Part shown: one piece after another, positions 12,646 through 24,484 of the stretch | Position numbering within the stretch: the first letter of the stretch is position 1 | How the letters are laid out: each line of letters starts with the position of its first letter | From: Caenorhabditis remanei | Lineage: Eukaryota; Nematoda; Chromadorea; Rhabditida; Rhabditidae | Assembly (NCBI RefSeq): GCF_010183535.1 | Contig: NC_071332.1 | Span: 13,144,001-13,208,000 of the forward strand | Length of the DNA: 64,000 bases | Direction of reading: 5' to 3' | Notes under the pieces: model-generated | Told to the model about the DNA's origin: nothing | Seen by the model: only the letters and a program-made list of their open reading frames with translations | Databases searched by the model: none | Program-made: the position numbers and the translations under genes

Positions 12646-12651
12646 CACCTG
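12646..12651. promoter_or_regulatory. E-box upstream of Sri-like copy F
   Basis: TATCACCTGCT on the + strand fits the WWYCACSTGYY element reported for C. elegans chemoreceptor genes expressed in ADL neurons. It lies about 115 bp upstream of the start codon. Confidence 0.5.
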
Positions 12652-12856
12652 CTAAAAAAGAGAGTTATTCAATTACGGATAACTCGTTGATTGTAGTCTG
12701 TTTGTGGACTTTGACTCTTCGAGATCAAGATCAAGTGGTTCTAGTTTTTCTTGGTAATACAAAATGAATTGAATTAAACCGAACAAAAACATTGTATTTT
12801 TTTATTAATTCAAAAACTATCAACCTTCATGAAAATAATGAAGTATTGTGGGAAAG

Positions 12857-14191
12857 TTATGCAATAGTACTCCTGTTGTTTTCGCTTTGATTCAAACTCT
12901 CCATCGGTTTTTTCGAGAACATTTTGATCAGCGTTCTTCGTAATAAGTCATTTGTTAGAAACATTGTGATTGTTGATAATGCACCATGTTCTTGAATAAT
13001 CAAAACGAGAAGATATGGGAGGTACGGGAGTTCTGAAAATGAACTTACAACTAAACTTAACTAGACGTAGAGAAAGTATCAAAATTAAATGTTTTAATTT
13101 TGAAAATAAGTCAATTCCAAACATCTATCCAGTTTCTAGAGTTTGAAAAATGATTCAGTAACACTCACTAGACTACAATCTACCGTTAATATTGTTTATT
13201 GACTCACGTGATAATGTAATAACTATGGAAATTGCCCAAAGTAATCCGAGCAATGGAAGCAAGATGCAAATTCCGTGAATTGCCGCCTACGATCAGCTTT
13301 TTCTGTTATTTAAACTGAATCTTTGAAAGTTCAAATCTTACCATAACCACCAAACTAATCATAAAATTTTGCTGTATTTCTGCTGTTTTCGGAGATAGTG
13401 AAGACCTCACAGACTTTAATGTTCTGACTGTCACATGAAATGCAAGACCAGCTGAAAATGACCCGATAGTAGCTGTTAGTGCTCCAGTAACATAAAAACT
13501 CTTGAACAGGATAGAATCAAAGTTAAAGAAAAAACAGTTATCACACCACATGTACGGTTTAAATATTCCAAAACGCTGAAAATTGTTCCTCGAAATTTCA
13601 TTGATCGATTTCTGATTCTCACCTTTTCCATTTTCTCCTTATACTCTTTTTGGTACTTTAAATCGGGATAAATCAAAACTGAAAGAGCTAAAAGTAGAAC
13701 GACTATAAAATAAAATACTCGTTTCGAGACATGAACAAGTTTTCGCCTGTAGTAAATCATATCTGCACGATGAACGGCTACCGCTTCCATTCGGTAGATA
13801 AATAGCAGAACTATAGAAACTCCAGTGTAAACAAGACAAGCTGGTAAGAATTGAAACACAATTGGAGCATATTCCGCAGTGAAACTATTTGAGCACATGA
13901 TAGGAATGGGCAAAACAACAGTGACTTTCCAGATTACACCCATATGAATTTCAAGCAGGAGGCCCCTGAAATATCTAGTTTAAAAAAAGTATTTTTGCTA
14001 ATTCCATAATGAAAAACTTACGAAAGAATGTGCGCGACAAGGTAATTTCGATATTTGTTGAAATGAGAAGGACTTTTAAAAATTAGAATATAAAATGCAA
14101 GTGCATAACTGGGAATAGATAAACCTGTGCAAATATAGTGGATTACAGTAAAACCGAAAGGTTGATCAAAATCACAAGTTTCATTCAGCAT
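12857..14191 (-). CDS. Str-superfamily chemoreceptor, Sri-like (copy G)
   Basis: Start at 14191 (MLNETCDFDQPFGF). An in-frame Met at 14275 would add 28 unconserved residues that include the E-box, so it is rejected. Exon 2 begins GLLLEIHMGVIWKVTVVLPI and carries FIYRMEAVAVHR. Exon 3 carries YMWCDNCFFFNFDSILFKSF and SPKTAEIQQNF. The small TM6 exon (about 13208-13284) is followed by a 180-bp intron. The terminal exon reads LVLIIQEHGALSTITMFLTN and ends NQSENNRSTIA with TAA at 12857-12859. Intact, about 320 residues. Confidence 0.77.
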
Positions 14192-14246
14192 AATAGCTTC
14201 AAACTTTGAAAAGATGGTTATCCGGATTGGGGGCAACCATAACGGG

Positions 14247-14252
14247 CAGGTG
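14247..14252. promoter_or_regulatory. E-box upstream of Sri-like copy G
   Basis: On the minus strand ATTCACCTGCC matches WWYCACSTGYY, about 56 bp upstream of the start codon. Confidence 0.55.
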
Positions 14253-14415
14253 AATATAGAAAACTCAAAAACCATGAGTAAACAACAAATGGCAAATGTA
14301 ATCTCCTAAAACTCATTGTAAAGCTTATGACATCACAAACAAGATTAACTTTTACAAGCTGGAAAAGTTCAAGAACCGAAGTGTACCCAATTCCATGACC
14401 ACAAACTAAATGAAG

Positions 14416-15598
14416 TCAGGTTACGAAAGTTGATCGATTATTATTACTATTTTCTACGGTTGGAATCAATTCTTCACAGAAGAACATTTTTTTCAGAGCG
14501 TTTCGTAATAAGTTGTTGGTTAGAAACATGATTACTGTAGATGCTGCACCATGTTCTTGGATGACCAGCGCAAGGATAAATGGGAAATATCTGAATTCTG
14601 AAATTTCGAAAAATTAGGAAATCATCGCGAGACACTTACGGCTCAAGCTAATTAAGACATTTATAGCTGATAAGAAACCGAGAAGAGGAACCAAAATACA
14701 GATAACGTGAACGGCAGCCTAGAGAGATTTTAGATTTCAATATTTTAACAACAATAACTAACCGCTAGTGATAAGCTTAATAGATAGTTTCTATGAATGG
14801 CTCTTGTTTTGGCTGTCAATCTCAAACTGACAGATTTCAATGCTTTAACTGTGACATGAAATGCAATTCCACCAGTTAATCCTCCAAGAACTACTGCACA
14901 ACCAGCCGCATAGAAAAATATTCGAAATGTATTTGAATCAAAGTTGCAAAAGAAACAATTATCACACCACATATACGGCTTGAAAGTTCCGAAACGCTGT
15001 AAATTCATGAAATCCAAAAATGTCAATTAATAAAAAACTTACTACTTCCATTTTCATTTTGTATTCTTTTTGATTTTTCAAGTCAGAATAAATCAAAATA
15101 GTGAGTAATAGGACAATAACTATGTTCACATAGAATGCATATTTCACATATTTCACGACTTTTCGTATCACAGATTGTTCAGACCTGTGAACAATTACAG
15201 CTTCCATTCGATATACAAATAAGGAAATGGCAGAAGCTCCAGTGTATGCAAAACATGCTGGCAGCAATTGGAATACATTCGGTGCATATTCAGATACAAA
15301 TGTGTTGGAACACATAATAGGTACTGGAAGGACGATAGTGACTTTCCAGAGAACACCCATGACAAAATCTAAAAGGAATCCACTGAAAAGAAAAAGTTTG
15401 TAAAGTACTAATTTTAATGTCCACTCACGAAAAAATATGAGCAGCTAAATAGTTTCGATATTTACTAAAGTGTTTTGGTGTTTTGAAAATCAGAACAAAA
15501 AATGCAATTCCGTATACAATAGCTGATAGAGATAAAGCAATGTAATGGATAATCATAAAATCAAATGGCTCCTCAAAGTAACATGTGTCGTTGAGCAT
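14416..15598 (-). CDS. Str-superfamily chemoreceptor, Sri-like (copy H)
   Basis: Start at 15598 (MLNDTCYFEEPFDF). TM1 is followed by FKTPKHFSKYRNYLAAHIFS. Exon 2 carries GVLWKVTIVLPVPIMCSN and FVYRMEAVIVHRSEQS. Exon 3 carries YMWCDNCFFCNFDSNTF and TAKTRAIHRNYLLS. The TM6 exon reads AAVHVICILVPLLGFLSAIN. The terminal exon has LALVIQEHGAASTVMMFLTN and ends NNNRSTFVT, with TGA at 14416-14418. Each junction is phase-compatible with copies F, G and I. No disabling lesion. Confidence 0.77.
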
Positions 15599-16016
15599 AT
15601 TATCGGTCGAATTCTGAAAAATCGAAAAATCAGATTTTTAGTGGACGTTAGAGAAGTAATTCAATCCAGGTGAAAAATGAGAATCTGACACAGTGGTGAC
15701 GAGGTTTTCATTCATCAAAGACCGAGGAATTGGTCAGATTTGAAATGCGAAGTTTTATGACTTGGGCTACTTGCGAATTTGATCGAATTCATTTTTGTCC
15801 ACAATTCAATTCAATCACAACTGATAAACTCCGACGCGATTGGAGATATTTGAGAAAAACACCAATCAGGCGATAATTTTAACGGAGTTTGTTATATTAA
15901 ACCACTATGAAGCCACAATTTGAACGTGTTGAATGTCAATAGTCTGTATTTAGTGAGCTACAGTTAAAGAAACATTCAAAAAAAATTTATTTAAAAACAT
16001 TGAATTATAATTTTAT
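15599..16016. other. Intergenic between Sri-like copies H and I
   Basis: 418 bp, including the E-box core listed separately. No exon seen. Confidence 0.4.
15667..15672. promoter_or_regulatory. E-box core upstream of Sri-like copy H
   Basis: CACCTG on the minus strand, preceded by TTTTT, about 69 bp upstream of the start. The two bases after the core are GA, so it only partly fits the chemoreceptor E-box consensus. Confidence 0.4.
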
Positions 16017-17243
16017 TCAAGGCATAGTAGTACTTTGCAGATTCTGACTTTGAGAACTACTCGATAGTTGAGGTATCAAGAACATTCTCAATAAAGTTTT
16101 ACGTAATAAATTATTTGTCATGAACATGGTTATCGTAGAAGCAGCACCATGTTCTTGTATTATCAAAACAAGAATGTACGGAAAGTATGGAAACTCTGAA
16201 AATAGTCTGACTGATATTTTAAAATCCACTAGAAAACTAACGAGACAAACTGATGACTAATGTGATAGCCCATAGAAAACCAGCAAGTGGAATCAGTATA
16301 CAGGCTCCATGAATAACTGCCTGAAAATCAATCCATGTCTGGTAAACGTTTATAGTAATTCCTGTCTCACCGCAATCACCAAACTGACTAGAAAATTTCT
16401 ATGAATTGTTTTAGTTTTTGCAGATAATTGAATATTCACGGAATTAATGCATTTTATAGTCTGAAATAGTGCGAGAGTTGCAGAGGTTGTTCCAAGAACC
16501 ACTGCCACAGCGGCAACTCGGAAAAACCATTGAAACAGAATGGAATCGAAGTTGAAAAAGAAACAATTGTCACACCACATATACGGTTGGAATGTTCCGA
16601 ATCTCTGAAAAATGGGTCCGTTTCAAAAAAAGTTTGTTCTGTCAGAAGTACGTTAAACTGATAGTGTGTTAGGTCTGGTGTCTCACCTGTTCCATTTTCA
16701 GTTTGTAATCTTTCTGATATTTCAAATCCGGATAAATCAGTACAGTGAAAGCCAGGACGACGACAATGCTGACAATAAACAAGTATTTCAAATAAACAAT
16801 ACATTTCCTTATTCTAGATTTCTCTGATCTATGAACAATGACTGCCTCCATTCGATATACAAAGAGTGCAAGAATAGAGGTTCCCGTATAAATCAGACAT
16901 ATCGGTAGAAATTGGAAAACGATTGGAGCGTATTCTGCTATGAAGTTATTGGAGCACATGATGGGAATGGGCAATACTACAGTAACCTTCCAGATCGTTC
17001 CCATATGAAACTCAAGAAGGAGACCACTAAAGAATAAAAGTTTAATAAATTCAGAGGGAATTTTGAAACTCACGAGAAGATGTGTGAAATCAAATAGTTT
17101 CTATAATTATTGAAATGAGATGGACTTTTGAAAATTAAAATGTAGAATGATAATCCATACATTGGAACAGATAAAGTGGTACATATATAATGAGCAACAG
17201 TGTATCCAAACGGTTCTACAAACATACAAGTCTCATTCAACAT
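16017..17243 (-). CDS. Str-superfamily chemoreceptor, Sri-like (copy I)
   Basis: Start at 17243 (MLNETCMFVEPFGY). Exon 2 begins GLLLEFHMGTIWKVTVVLPI and carries FVYRMEAVIVHRSEKSR. Exon 3 carries YMWCDNCFFFNFDSILFQWF and SAKTKTIHRNFLVS. The terminal exon reads LVLIIQEHGAASTITMFMTN and ends SQNLQSTTMP at 16017. Over roughly 150 bp the terminal exon is about 95% identical to that of copy F, although their exon 2 sequences differ at about a third of residues by eye. That mismatch points to gene conversion. Reading frame intact. Confidence 0.77.
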
Positions 17244-17327
17244 CTTCAAAAAGGAGAAGTTATAAACATGTATGCCTATTGGAGGTCTATAGATAACATA
17301 CTCCCTTTATTGTGTCAGAACAACAGA

Positions 17328-17333
17328 CAGGTG
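17328..17333. promoter_or_regulatory. E-box upstream of Sri-like copy I
   Basis: On the minus strand TTTCACCTGTC matches WWYCACSTGYY exactly, about 85 bp upstream of the start codon. Confidence 0.55.
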
Positions 17334-17499
17334 AAAAACTAGAAAAATATGAATAATTAACCATAAATCACGAGATTTAGTTTGATTTATAAGGTTATTA
17401 TAGAAGTAATGATAACTCGATCAAGATTAGAGGTGAAACGAAATGAGAAGTTACGCGTTGCAGATAACCTACATACGTTAATAGTAATTGTTGGTCTTC

Positions 17500-17665
17500 G
17501 AACTTTGATTAAGTATTTCTATGAGGTGAAATGGGAATGCTTAATGTTCACTTTGTTTCATTTGTATATTTTGACAAGGAAAAGTATAATGACGCCATGG
17601 ATTATATCGATAATGATCGGAATTTGAATCTGCGATTCACTGTCAATCTAGATCCCATTTTATGT
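17500..17665 (+). pseudogene. srw exon-2 fragment
   Basis: One exon-sized stretch encodes LFHLYILTRKSIMTPWIISI, the Srw TM1-TM2 hallmark. An expected GIAICD context follows as GI-stop-ICDSLSI-stop, so two in-frame stops interrupt it. No recognisable TM3, TM5, TM6 or TM7 exon follows before the next srw gene at 18467. I read it as a remnant of an upstream array copy. Confidence 0.7.
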
Positions 17666-18466
17666 GAAACATATCATTGTAAATTTTTTTAGAGCCTTTT
17701 TATAGATACCTTGTTTCATAATGTCCTTTAACTATCGAAATGTTCTGAAAGAGTTTTTGAGAAGAAGACCCTATGCTCAACTATCCTTTTCAGTTTCTAG
17801 CTCAAACTTACTTTTAATAAACTTTTTTTAATCGAGCTTGTAGACGAAATACTACTCCTTTATTATTTCCCCAACTGGTATCGTATAACTCGTAGACTGT
17901 CTTACGTTATTATTAAAATATACAACGGTGAACTTATTGTTACCCTCAAAGGTTGAACCCACTGACCGAGTGACACGTGCGACATACACACATCTGGATG
18001 ACCGTTACTACGTGTCACTGTCGATGTGAACTATTGATTTGCTATCAATTAGTATCGGAAGTTAGCCATCCACCGATCGACCATCAGAAGTTACTCGCCT
18101 ACCGGAAGTTCAAAAATTTGTGATTATAGTTTCCGAAAGACATCAAGCTAACTTCTAAAGTGCGGTTCTTTGATTTTCTCAATTAATACAACGTAGTTGA
18201 TGTCACGAATTCCACAGGGACCCTTCTCAACTGACTGCTAATCTGAGAATTACTCATTGTCACTAATTCTTACTCAAATCTTGTTGATTAGAACAAAACA
18301 TCTGATTTCATTTCCCTTATTTCTGTTACTTACGTCTAACATGAAGTTCTAGTCGCTCTTGTTTTCGTTTATCTGACTAGACTATGATAATTAAACCTGG
18401 AATTATCTTCGTCAAGTCACACCTCATCTCGTTTTCACTCATTTCTCGGTTTTCTGAACTTCGCTT
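17666..18466. other. Intergenic, 800 bp
   Basis: No exon recognised. This spacer separates the srw fragment from the intact plus-strand srw gene and presumably contains that gene's promoter. Confidence 0.4.
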
Positions 18467-19921
18467 ATGCCAAAAATGCCTAGGATACGCACAATCGAAG
18501 ATGCTGCTGTGATATTTCCGACTTTTCCAAATTTAGAATTAATTTTCAAAGTCTTTACATTTCTGGAGTAAGTTGTTGTTTCCATACATTTCAAGCTATC
18601 ATTTCTATTCAGAATGCATACCAGAGAATGTTTAGCAGTTGAATTTTGTATTGCAATAGTCGGAATATTCTTGACAGTTTTCCATGTGTACGTTCTGACA
18701 AGAAAAGTTATAATGAAGTCATCAATAATATCAGTAATGCTTGGAATTGCGCTATGTGATTTTATATCTATGATAATGGCAATAAGCGTGAAGAATATTA
18801 TCACAAACTTCTATCGCGATGAGTGGTGAGTTTTATTGAATTAATATGGCTAACACATGAACTAATGGAAACAAAGAATGCTCTTATAAACTACCATGCG
18901 GTAGTTCAAATTGACATCAGGTCTTCGAAAGTTCTTATTAGATGAAAATCTCAAAAAGCATGGAAAATCAAAACTTACAGCACTCCGCCATTGACTATGT
19001 TCGTTTATCGTTTATTTTGGATACTCATGCATTTCCGCGATGACGTCATAAGGTGTTCCACGTGGCTTGGAGTCCTAATGGCTTGTATTCGATTTATGGC
19101 TTTGAGATTCGTATCGAGACCAGGATTCAAAAAAGTGTCCAACATATCATTCGGATTCTATGCAACCGGTTTAATTTTTTTGATCAGTTCAGCGATGTCC
19201 ACAATCAACTCGATGAGAACTAAAATTGTGGATATTGGACCTTGGACACCAGATCCTAGTTGTCCAGATAAATCCACTGAAACATGGATTCTTCATGAAC
19301 TACGTGCATCCGATGCTTTCGCAGCTAACAATGGAATTCTTAGTCGCATTACAATGTTCATTAACGGATTATTTTCAAGGGTAGGTAACTGTTTTTGAAA
19401 TCAAATTTATCAAATCTTTACATATCAAAAATGATGTATAATACTTCAGATAATTCCATGCATATTATTACCAACTCTAACAATTCTGTTGATCTTAGAA
19501 ATCAAGAGGACACGACAGACAATATCAAGTACTAGTTTCGCAGTCAGAAAGAAGTAAAATTACTAGTCTAGAAAAGCAAAGTATTGATATTATTTCTAGA
19601 ACGGAAAGAACGACTGCACTGGTTATCTTCATGGCTGTGACGTTTTTTATAGCATCTTTACCGGCTGGAATATTCACTTTATTTCAAGTCATGTATACAG
19701 ATGTTGGCTTTTTGTAAGGCTTGAAACCATGTGAATCCAATCAAATAAGAGCTTCCAGACATCTTTCAACTTTCGTCGATCATTTCTGTAATGCAATACT
19801 GACAGCAAACGCATCGATTCATTGTGTTATTTGCTTCACAATGTCATCTGATTATCGAAGAATGGTTTTGGAAATATTGAGGATTCGAGTGAAGAAGCAA
19901 TATTCCAATTCTATTTTTTGA
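18467..19921 (+). CDS. Srw-family chemoreceptor (plus-strand copy 1)
   Basis: Start at 18467 (MPKMPRIRTIEDAAVIFPTF); exon 1 splices GA|A into HTRECLAVEFCIAIVG. Then FHVYVLTRKVIMKSSIISVM and, after a 150-bp intron, TPPLTMFVYRLFWILMHFRD, IRCSTWLGVLMACIRFMALR and IVDIGPWTPDPSC. The TM5 exon reads IIPCILLPTLTILLILEI. The TM6 exon reads RTERTTALVIFMAVTFFIAS. The last exon has ASIHCVICFTMSSDYRRMVL and ends KKQYSNSIF. All junctions keep frame, giving about 370 residues. It stands apart from the later plus-strand srw array, separated by the WSN, coiled-coil and Sri-like genes. Confidence 0.85.
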
Positions 19922-20405
19922 TGTTTTTTTCAAATGAAAATACTGCAAAAAACCCGAATCTTCAAACAAAAACTGTTTTAGATGGCTTTTTGATTAACAG
20001 CCACTCAGTTTTGGAATTTTGTATTTGATGAAATCTATTATGTCCTTTTAGATAGCAGTCACATTTGAAAGTTGGCTGTTGTGCTCGATTGTATACTTTA
20101 CACTCTCCCACTTTTTTCCCGCTTCCTCACCACAGCCAGTTTTAGCTGTAACGTACCGAATGTCACGTTGTAACTCTAGAAAACATTGGATAAAATTATG
20201 ATCAAATGATAATAATGAACACGTGACCTTTCTTATCTCAAGTCAATCTACTAATAACATTATGAAAGACAATCAGTTCTCACATCTATTTGAATTTGTT
20301 CTTACTAACGGTCAATAATACAAACGATTTGGGTAAGTGCCAGACATCTAAATGTTCCGTTTTCATGTCATATTTTTAGAGTGAAGTATCAAAACCGTGA
20401 TCAAA
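19922..20405. other. Intergenic, 480 bp
   Basis: No exon recognised. It contains a CACGTG core near 20220 and likely the promoter of the WSN gene. Confidence 0.4.
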
Positions 20406-23400
20406 ATGTTATTTGCATTTAACTGCATTTTTTTGTTTTTGGGATTTTCCAATGCATTGAAACCTAGTGAGTTGAACTTCTTAAACAATGATCAATCTTT
20501 ATTTTCAGCTCCATCTGACCTTCAACTAATAAATGAAAACTTCCGAATCTTGTCGCGTGTCACTAATGCAATCTCTTTTCAAGCTGCTGTTATACGAAAA
20601 GAAGTTACCGTCCATGAGTTTCTATCAGAGCTCTTACATGTTAATGCAACAAGATTTGAATCGATTGTGAATGTTGACGTTAAATCAGCAAGACTTGAGC
20701 TGGATAGAATGTATGCAGAGTCGGAAAAGTACAAACGAAACAAGACAACTATTGATATGATGAAGAAAACTGTGGGAGATGTGAAATTCGTAGACGAAGT
20801 GATGAAACACCTTAATAGCTTCAGTGAACAAGTCGAATCAAACCCAGGCGATATTGTGAAACTTGTAAAAGAGGAAATTAAAAATGTCAGTAATCTGAAC
20901 GTCTTCAACAACAGCTGCATCAAAATAAACGAGAAAACAGTCGATGAATTCCTTGATCTTTTTGATAGAAGGAAGGAATCTCCAATAGCAGCAAACATGG
21001 CTGAAAGAATCAAAAACTTTATAAAACTCGTGAGTACAGGAGATATTCAAAAATGCATTGAAGTTCTGCCGGATGTTGGAAGAGAGTTTCAAACTCTTTC
21101 AATATGGAAAGCAAACGAGAAATACGAAGAATTGAACGAGTTGAAAAATATTGTAATGAAATTCGCGACAGTGATTAAGTTTTGGCGAGACATCGCGGAT
21201 GAAAGAATCGACAAAATAAGAAATGAGATGAAAGCGACAAAGTCAATTTGGAGTGGACCACAGTCTTCCAACCTACAATCGCAATACTATAAAAACGTGA
21301 AAAGTGTTTTTAGAACATTGCACATGTCAGTTTCTGAAAAAATAGAACATAAGAACGATAGAACTGAGCAACCATTCGCAAACACAGCTGGATTTCAAGA
21401 TACGAAAGATTTAATCAAAGTTTTGAATGATTTGAAAAGTCCATGGTTTCAAAAAAATATTGCAAGAGGATCCGACATCAAAGCAATCGCCGATGCTCTC
21501 AAGCCATTCCAAGATATATCAAAAGAAGTTATCGCGTTGGAGTCCAAATGGATTCAGTTCATTGATCAGACAGATGTTTTGTTGGACGATTCAAATGTTG
21601 AATATCACGCTGAAAAATTGAGAAACACCGCTGCCATTGCATCAAACCACCTAGATCATATCAAAATTCTGAATGATTCGAAACTAATACTGCAAATGTG
21701 TTTGGGATCAACGAAGCCGGTCAACCTCAATAACTTCATTTTATTTGAGAGTCAACAACACAAAATAGTAGACTTTCTCGATCGCATTTCTGAGGCGAAG
21801 GAGGAAATTTTTGAGTTAATTTCATTATTGCTTCGGGGTTCCAAGTCTTATGAAAAAAACTTCAAGACAGTAAAAGATCGACTTTTGGAATTTTTAAACA
21901 AGAAAATGGACAACAGCACAAACGAAGCAAACGCAATTAGGGAAAGGAACAGATTTGAAAATTCGTTCAATATAATAAAAAGACAACGAGGAGTAGATGT
22001 TCCGAAAGTTCTTGGCAGTGTTATGGAGTTTTTGAAGACTATGAAAGAAATAAGAACTAATTCTAAAAGTCTTAATGTCAAGACAAATGTGTCAATAGGA
22101 GAAATATTAAAAGAATCGAACATGACAGTCATCGCAAAGTGTATGAGGTAAAAAGATATAGGAAAATTCATTAAAGTGTATCAAGTTTTCAGAGAAAAAG
22201 AATTTCAAACTCAATCGCTTTTGAAAACTGTTGAAAGTGTCAGAAGTGTTGGAAAAATTCCTGGAAAAGAAGATGTGGGGAGGATTCATGAGTACCTCAA
22301 AAGTCTAGAAAAGGTAGAAAATACTTAGAATATTAGACATTAATATTTCAAAAAAATTCAGGTTCAAAAAACTCTTGAATCTATAGATTCTCATGTGATG
22401 GCAATGCATTTGAATCAAAAGTTGGATGAATCTGATTTGATTTTGTCATTGAAAAATTCAAAGTCAGTATCGGAAACTATTGGTCTTTGTACTCGAGCAT
22501 TGGAAAATTTCGAGAAAGCACGTCTTAGTAAGAAGAGACTTCTGAGTGTCAAATCGTTTTCAAATGATATCAATGGACTTATTATGGATCTGGACTTGAA
22601 AAATTGGGCAGACCATCAGCATGTTTTATTGCATATGTTCAATCAATTGAACGATGTGAATAAGATTGCAAGAAAAGTCCTAAACGAAAGTATTTTGAAA
22701 ATGACAACGATCTTCGAAAGAGCATCTGAAGTTGAAGGAATACGCGGGAGTCAGGAAACATTGTATCGACTATACCGTAAGTTTAGCTACTTTTGGAATA
22801 GTCCAGAAAGATTACTTATCAAAATCATTTCTTAGGGAGCATAAATAATACGATTGCTTTGGACAGAGATGTAGCATTGAAGTACTTTGAAGATGTTCTA
22901 CCGCTCGATTTGGATTTTTCCAAATACCAAGCTCATCTGAAGAGTGGTCATATCTCAGTAACATCTCTGATGGAATACTACGATGAAATTTTCGGTCATT
23001 CAACAACAAAAGTTGTTGAGAAATATGTGGGGATTTCGTGGATTGCGATTTTGGGTATTTGTTTCGGACTACTTCTTTTGGTACTTATCGGAATGATAGC
23101 GTTGTACGGACTCACTGAAAACGGAAAGACAAAATACAAAAACTTGTATTTATACTACTTTGGAAAGCCAGCAGATTTTGAAAAACGATGGAGATACTCT
23201 GTATTTTTTCAAGAGTATGTAATAACAACCAACATTTCAATTTCAGAAATTCATGGATAATGTCAATGATAAAAACTTGGTGCTGGATGCGATACGAGAG
23301 GGAAATAAGACAAACTTGCTGAAAGCGTTGAAAAATGGAGCTTACATCAACGTTTATAATAGTGAGTTTGCGGATGTAAAGAAGAAGTTTTCTATGAAAA

Positions 23401-24484
23401 ATCGTTCAGTTTTTGGAAACACTGCACTCCATGCTGCAACCAAACTTGGACATCCAGAATTAGTGGAACTTTTAATCAAAAATGGAGCCGATCGGAAAAT
23501 GCTGAATATCAAGAACCGTACTGCTGAACAAATGGTGCCTCCCAATTATCGAGAAACAGATAAAGACAAAATAGAACAATTTGAAAAGATTCAAACAGTT
23601 TACAAGAGACACAAAAAGAAGAACTACCGTATCCGTGTTCCTCAGATATTCCCATCACCTTCATTTCACATTTATATTGAAGATAGGACAGATGATGCTT
23701 TGACTGAAAAGTTTATGAAGCAATTTTCATCAATTGTATGTTTCTTCTATAGAATTGCTGAATCAAAAGTAAGGATTTCAGACGTCAGATGAAAAACTTT
23801 CAACTACCACTCACTGTGTTGTGCAAACAGATTCAACTGGAGTTCTGGAAACGGACAGTCTTGATCTTCTTGTATGGATTTTTAGTGGAGTGATTATCAT
23901 GAAAGAGCAATGGATGACGGCGTGTCTGGAGAATGAATATCTTATTGATCAGGATTACAAGTATTTGGTTGAAAAAGTGAAGTACAAGGGAGTCATCTAT
24001 GAATCTATTCTCTCATGGACTGAAGCTATGGCCAAGTCAACTATTCCTTATTTGATTGGTGTCTATGTTGCAGTGGCAATGAACTCGTGTGAGAACTGTA
24101 AGATAAACTTTCAAAAATTCTTCGAAAAAATTTAAGAAAAACGAGTTTCAGTAATGACTATTTCTTCTCTTGTCTATTCTCAAGGAGGTACAATGATGGA
24201 CGTTTTCCCACTGAAAGAAATGTTCACGATAAACTCTCGTCCTTATTTACATGCAAATCTCGGACCGATTTTTTTGATTGGTGATGGTTCTGTATGTTTT
24301 TTTTCAATCACTGCTCTTTCAAAAGTAACTGTTTCAGATGGACCTGACTCCTTACAAGAATGATCCAGACAACATGTACACTGTGTTCACCGAGGAAGAA
24401 TTCATCATTTTCATGCTGAAACGAGAAATCAAAAGAGATACGAATCAAAACCCAATGAGTTGTTTGAAAGCTGTTCAATCATGA
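20406..24484 (+). CDS. Transmembrane WSN-domain protein with ankyrin repeats and tandem BRCT-like module
   Basis: Start at 20406 with signal peptide MLFAFNCIFLFLGFSNALK. A 42-bp in-frame intron (GTGAGTTG...TTTTCAG) follows at once. Next comes a WSN-type domain (ILSRVTNAISFQAAVIRKEV, then FLSELL). About 800 residues of charged helical ectodomain run through exons ending near 22147, 22314 and 22776. A TM segment (WIAILGICFGLLLLVLIGMI) lies at about 23040-23110. The cytoplasmic side has an ankyrin pair (GNTALHAATKLGHPELVELL), then BRCT-like 1 (TTHCVVQTDS; KEQWMTACLENEYLID) and BRCT-like 2 (IPYLIGVYVAVAM; SSLVYSQGGTMMDVF; FTEEEFIIFML). The stop is TGA at 24482-24484 next to AATAAA. Total about 1,150-1,200 residues. 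Ankyrin plus two BRCTs is the order of the BARD1 C-terminus. Function unknown. Confidence 0.75.

Noticed and set aside
14192..14275. Upstream in-frame Met extending Sri-like copy G by 28 residues
   Set aside because: The extension is not conserved and covers the E-box; all paralogs start at MLN(E/D/T)TC.
20579..21271. Long minus-strand open frames
   Set aside because: They are antisense shadows of the WSN gene, which has a signal peptide, domain match and consistent splice sites.
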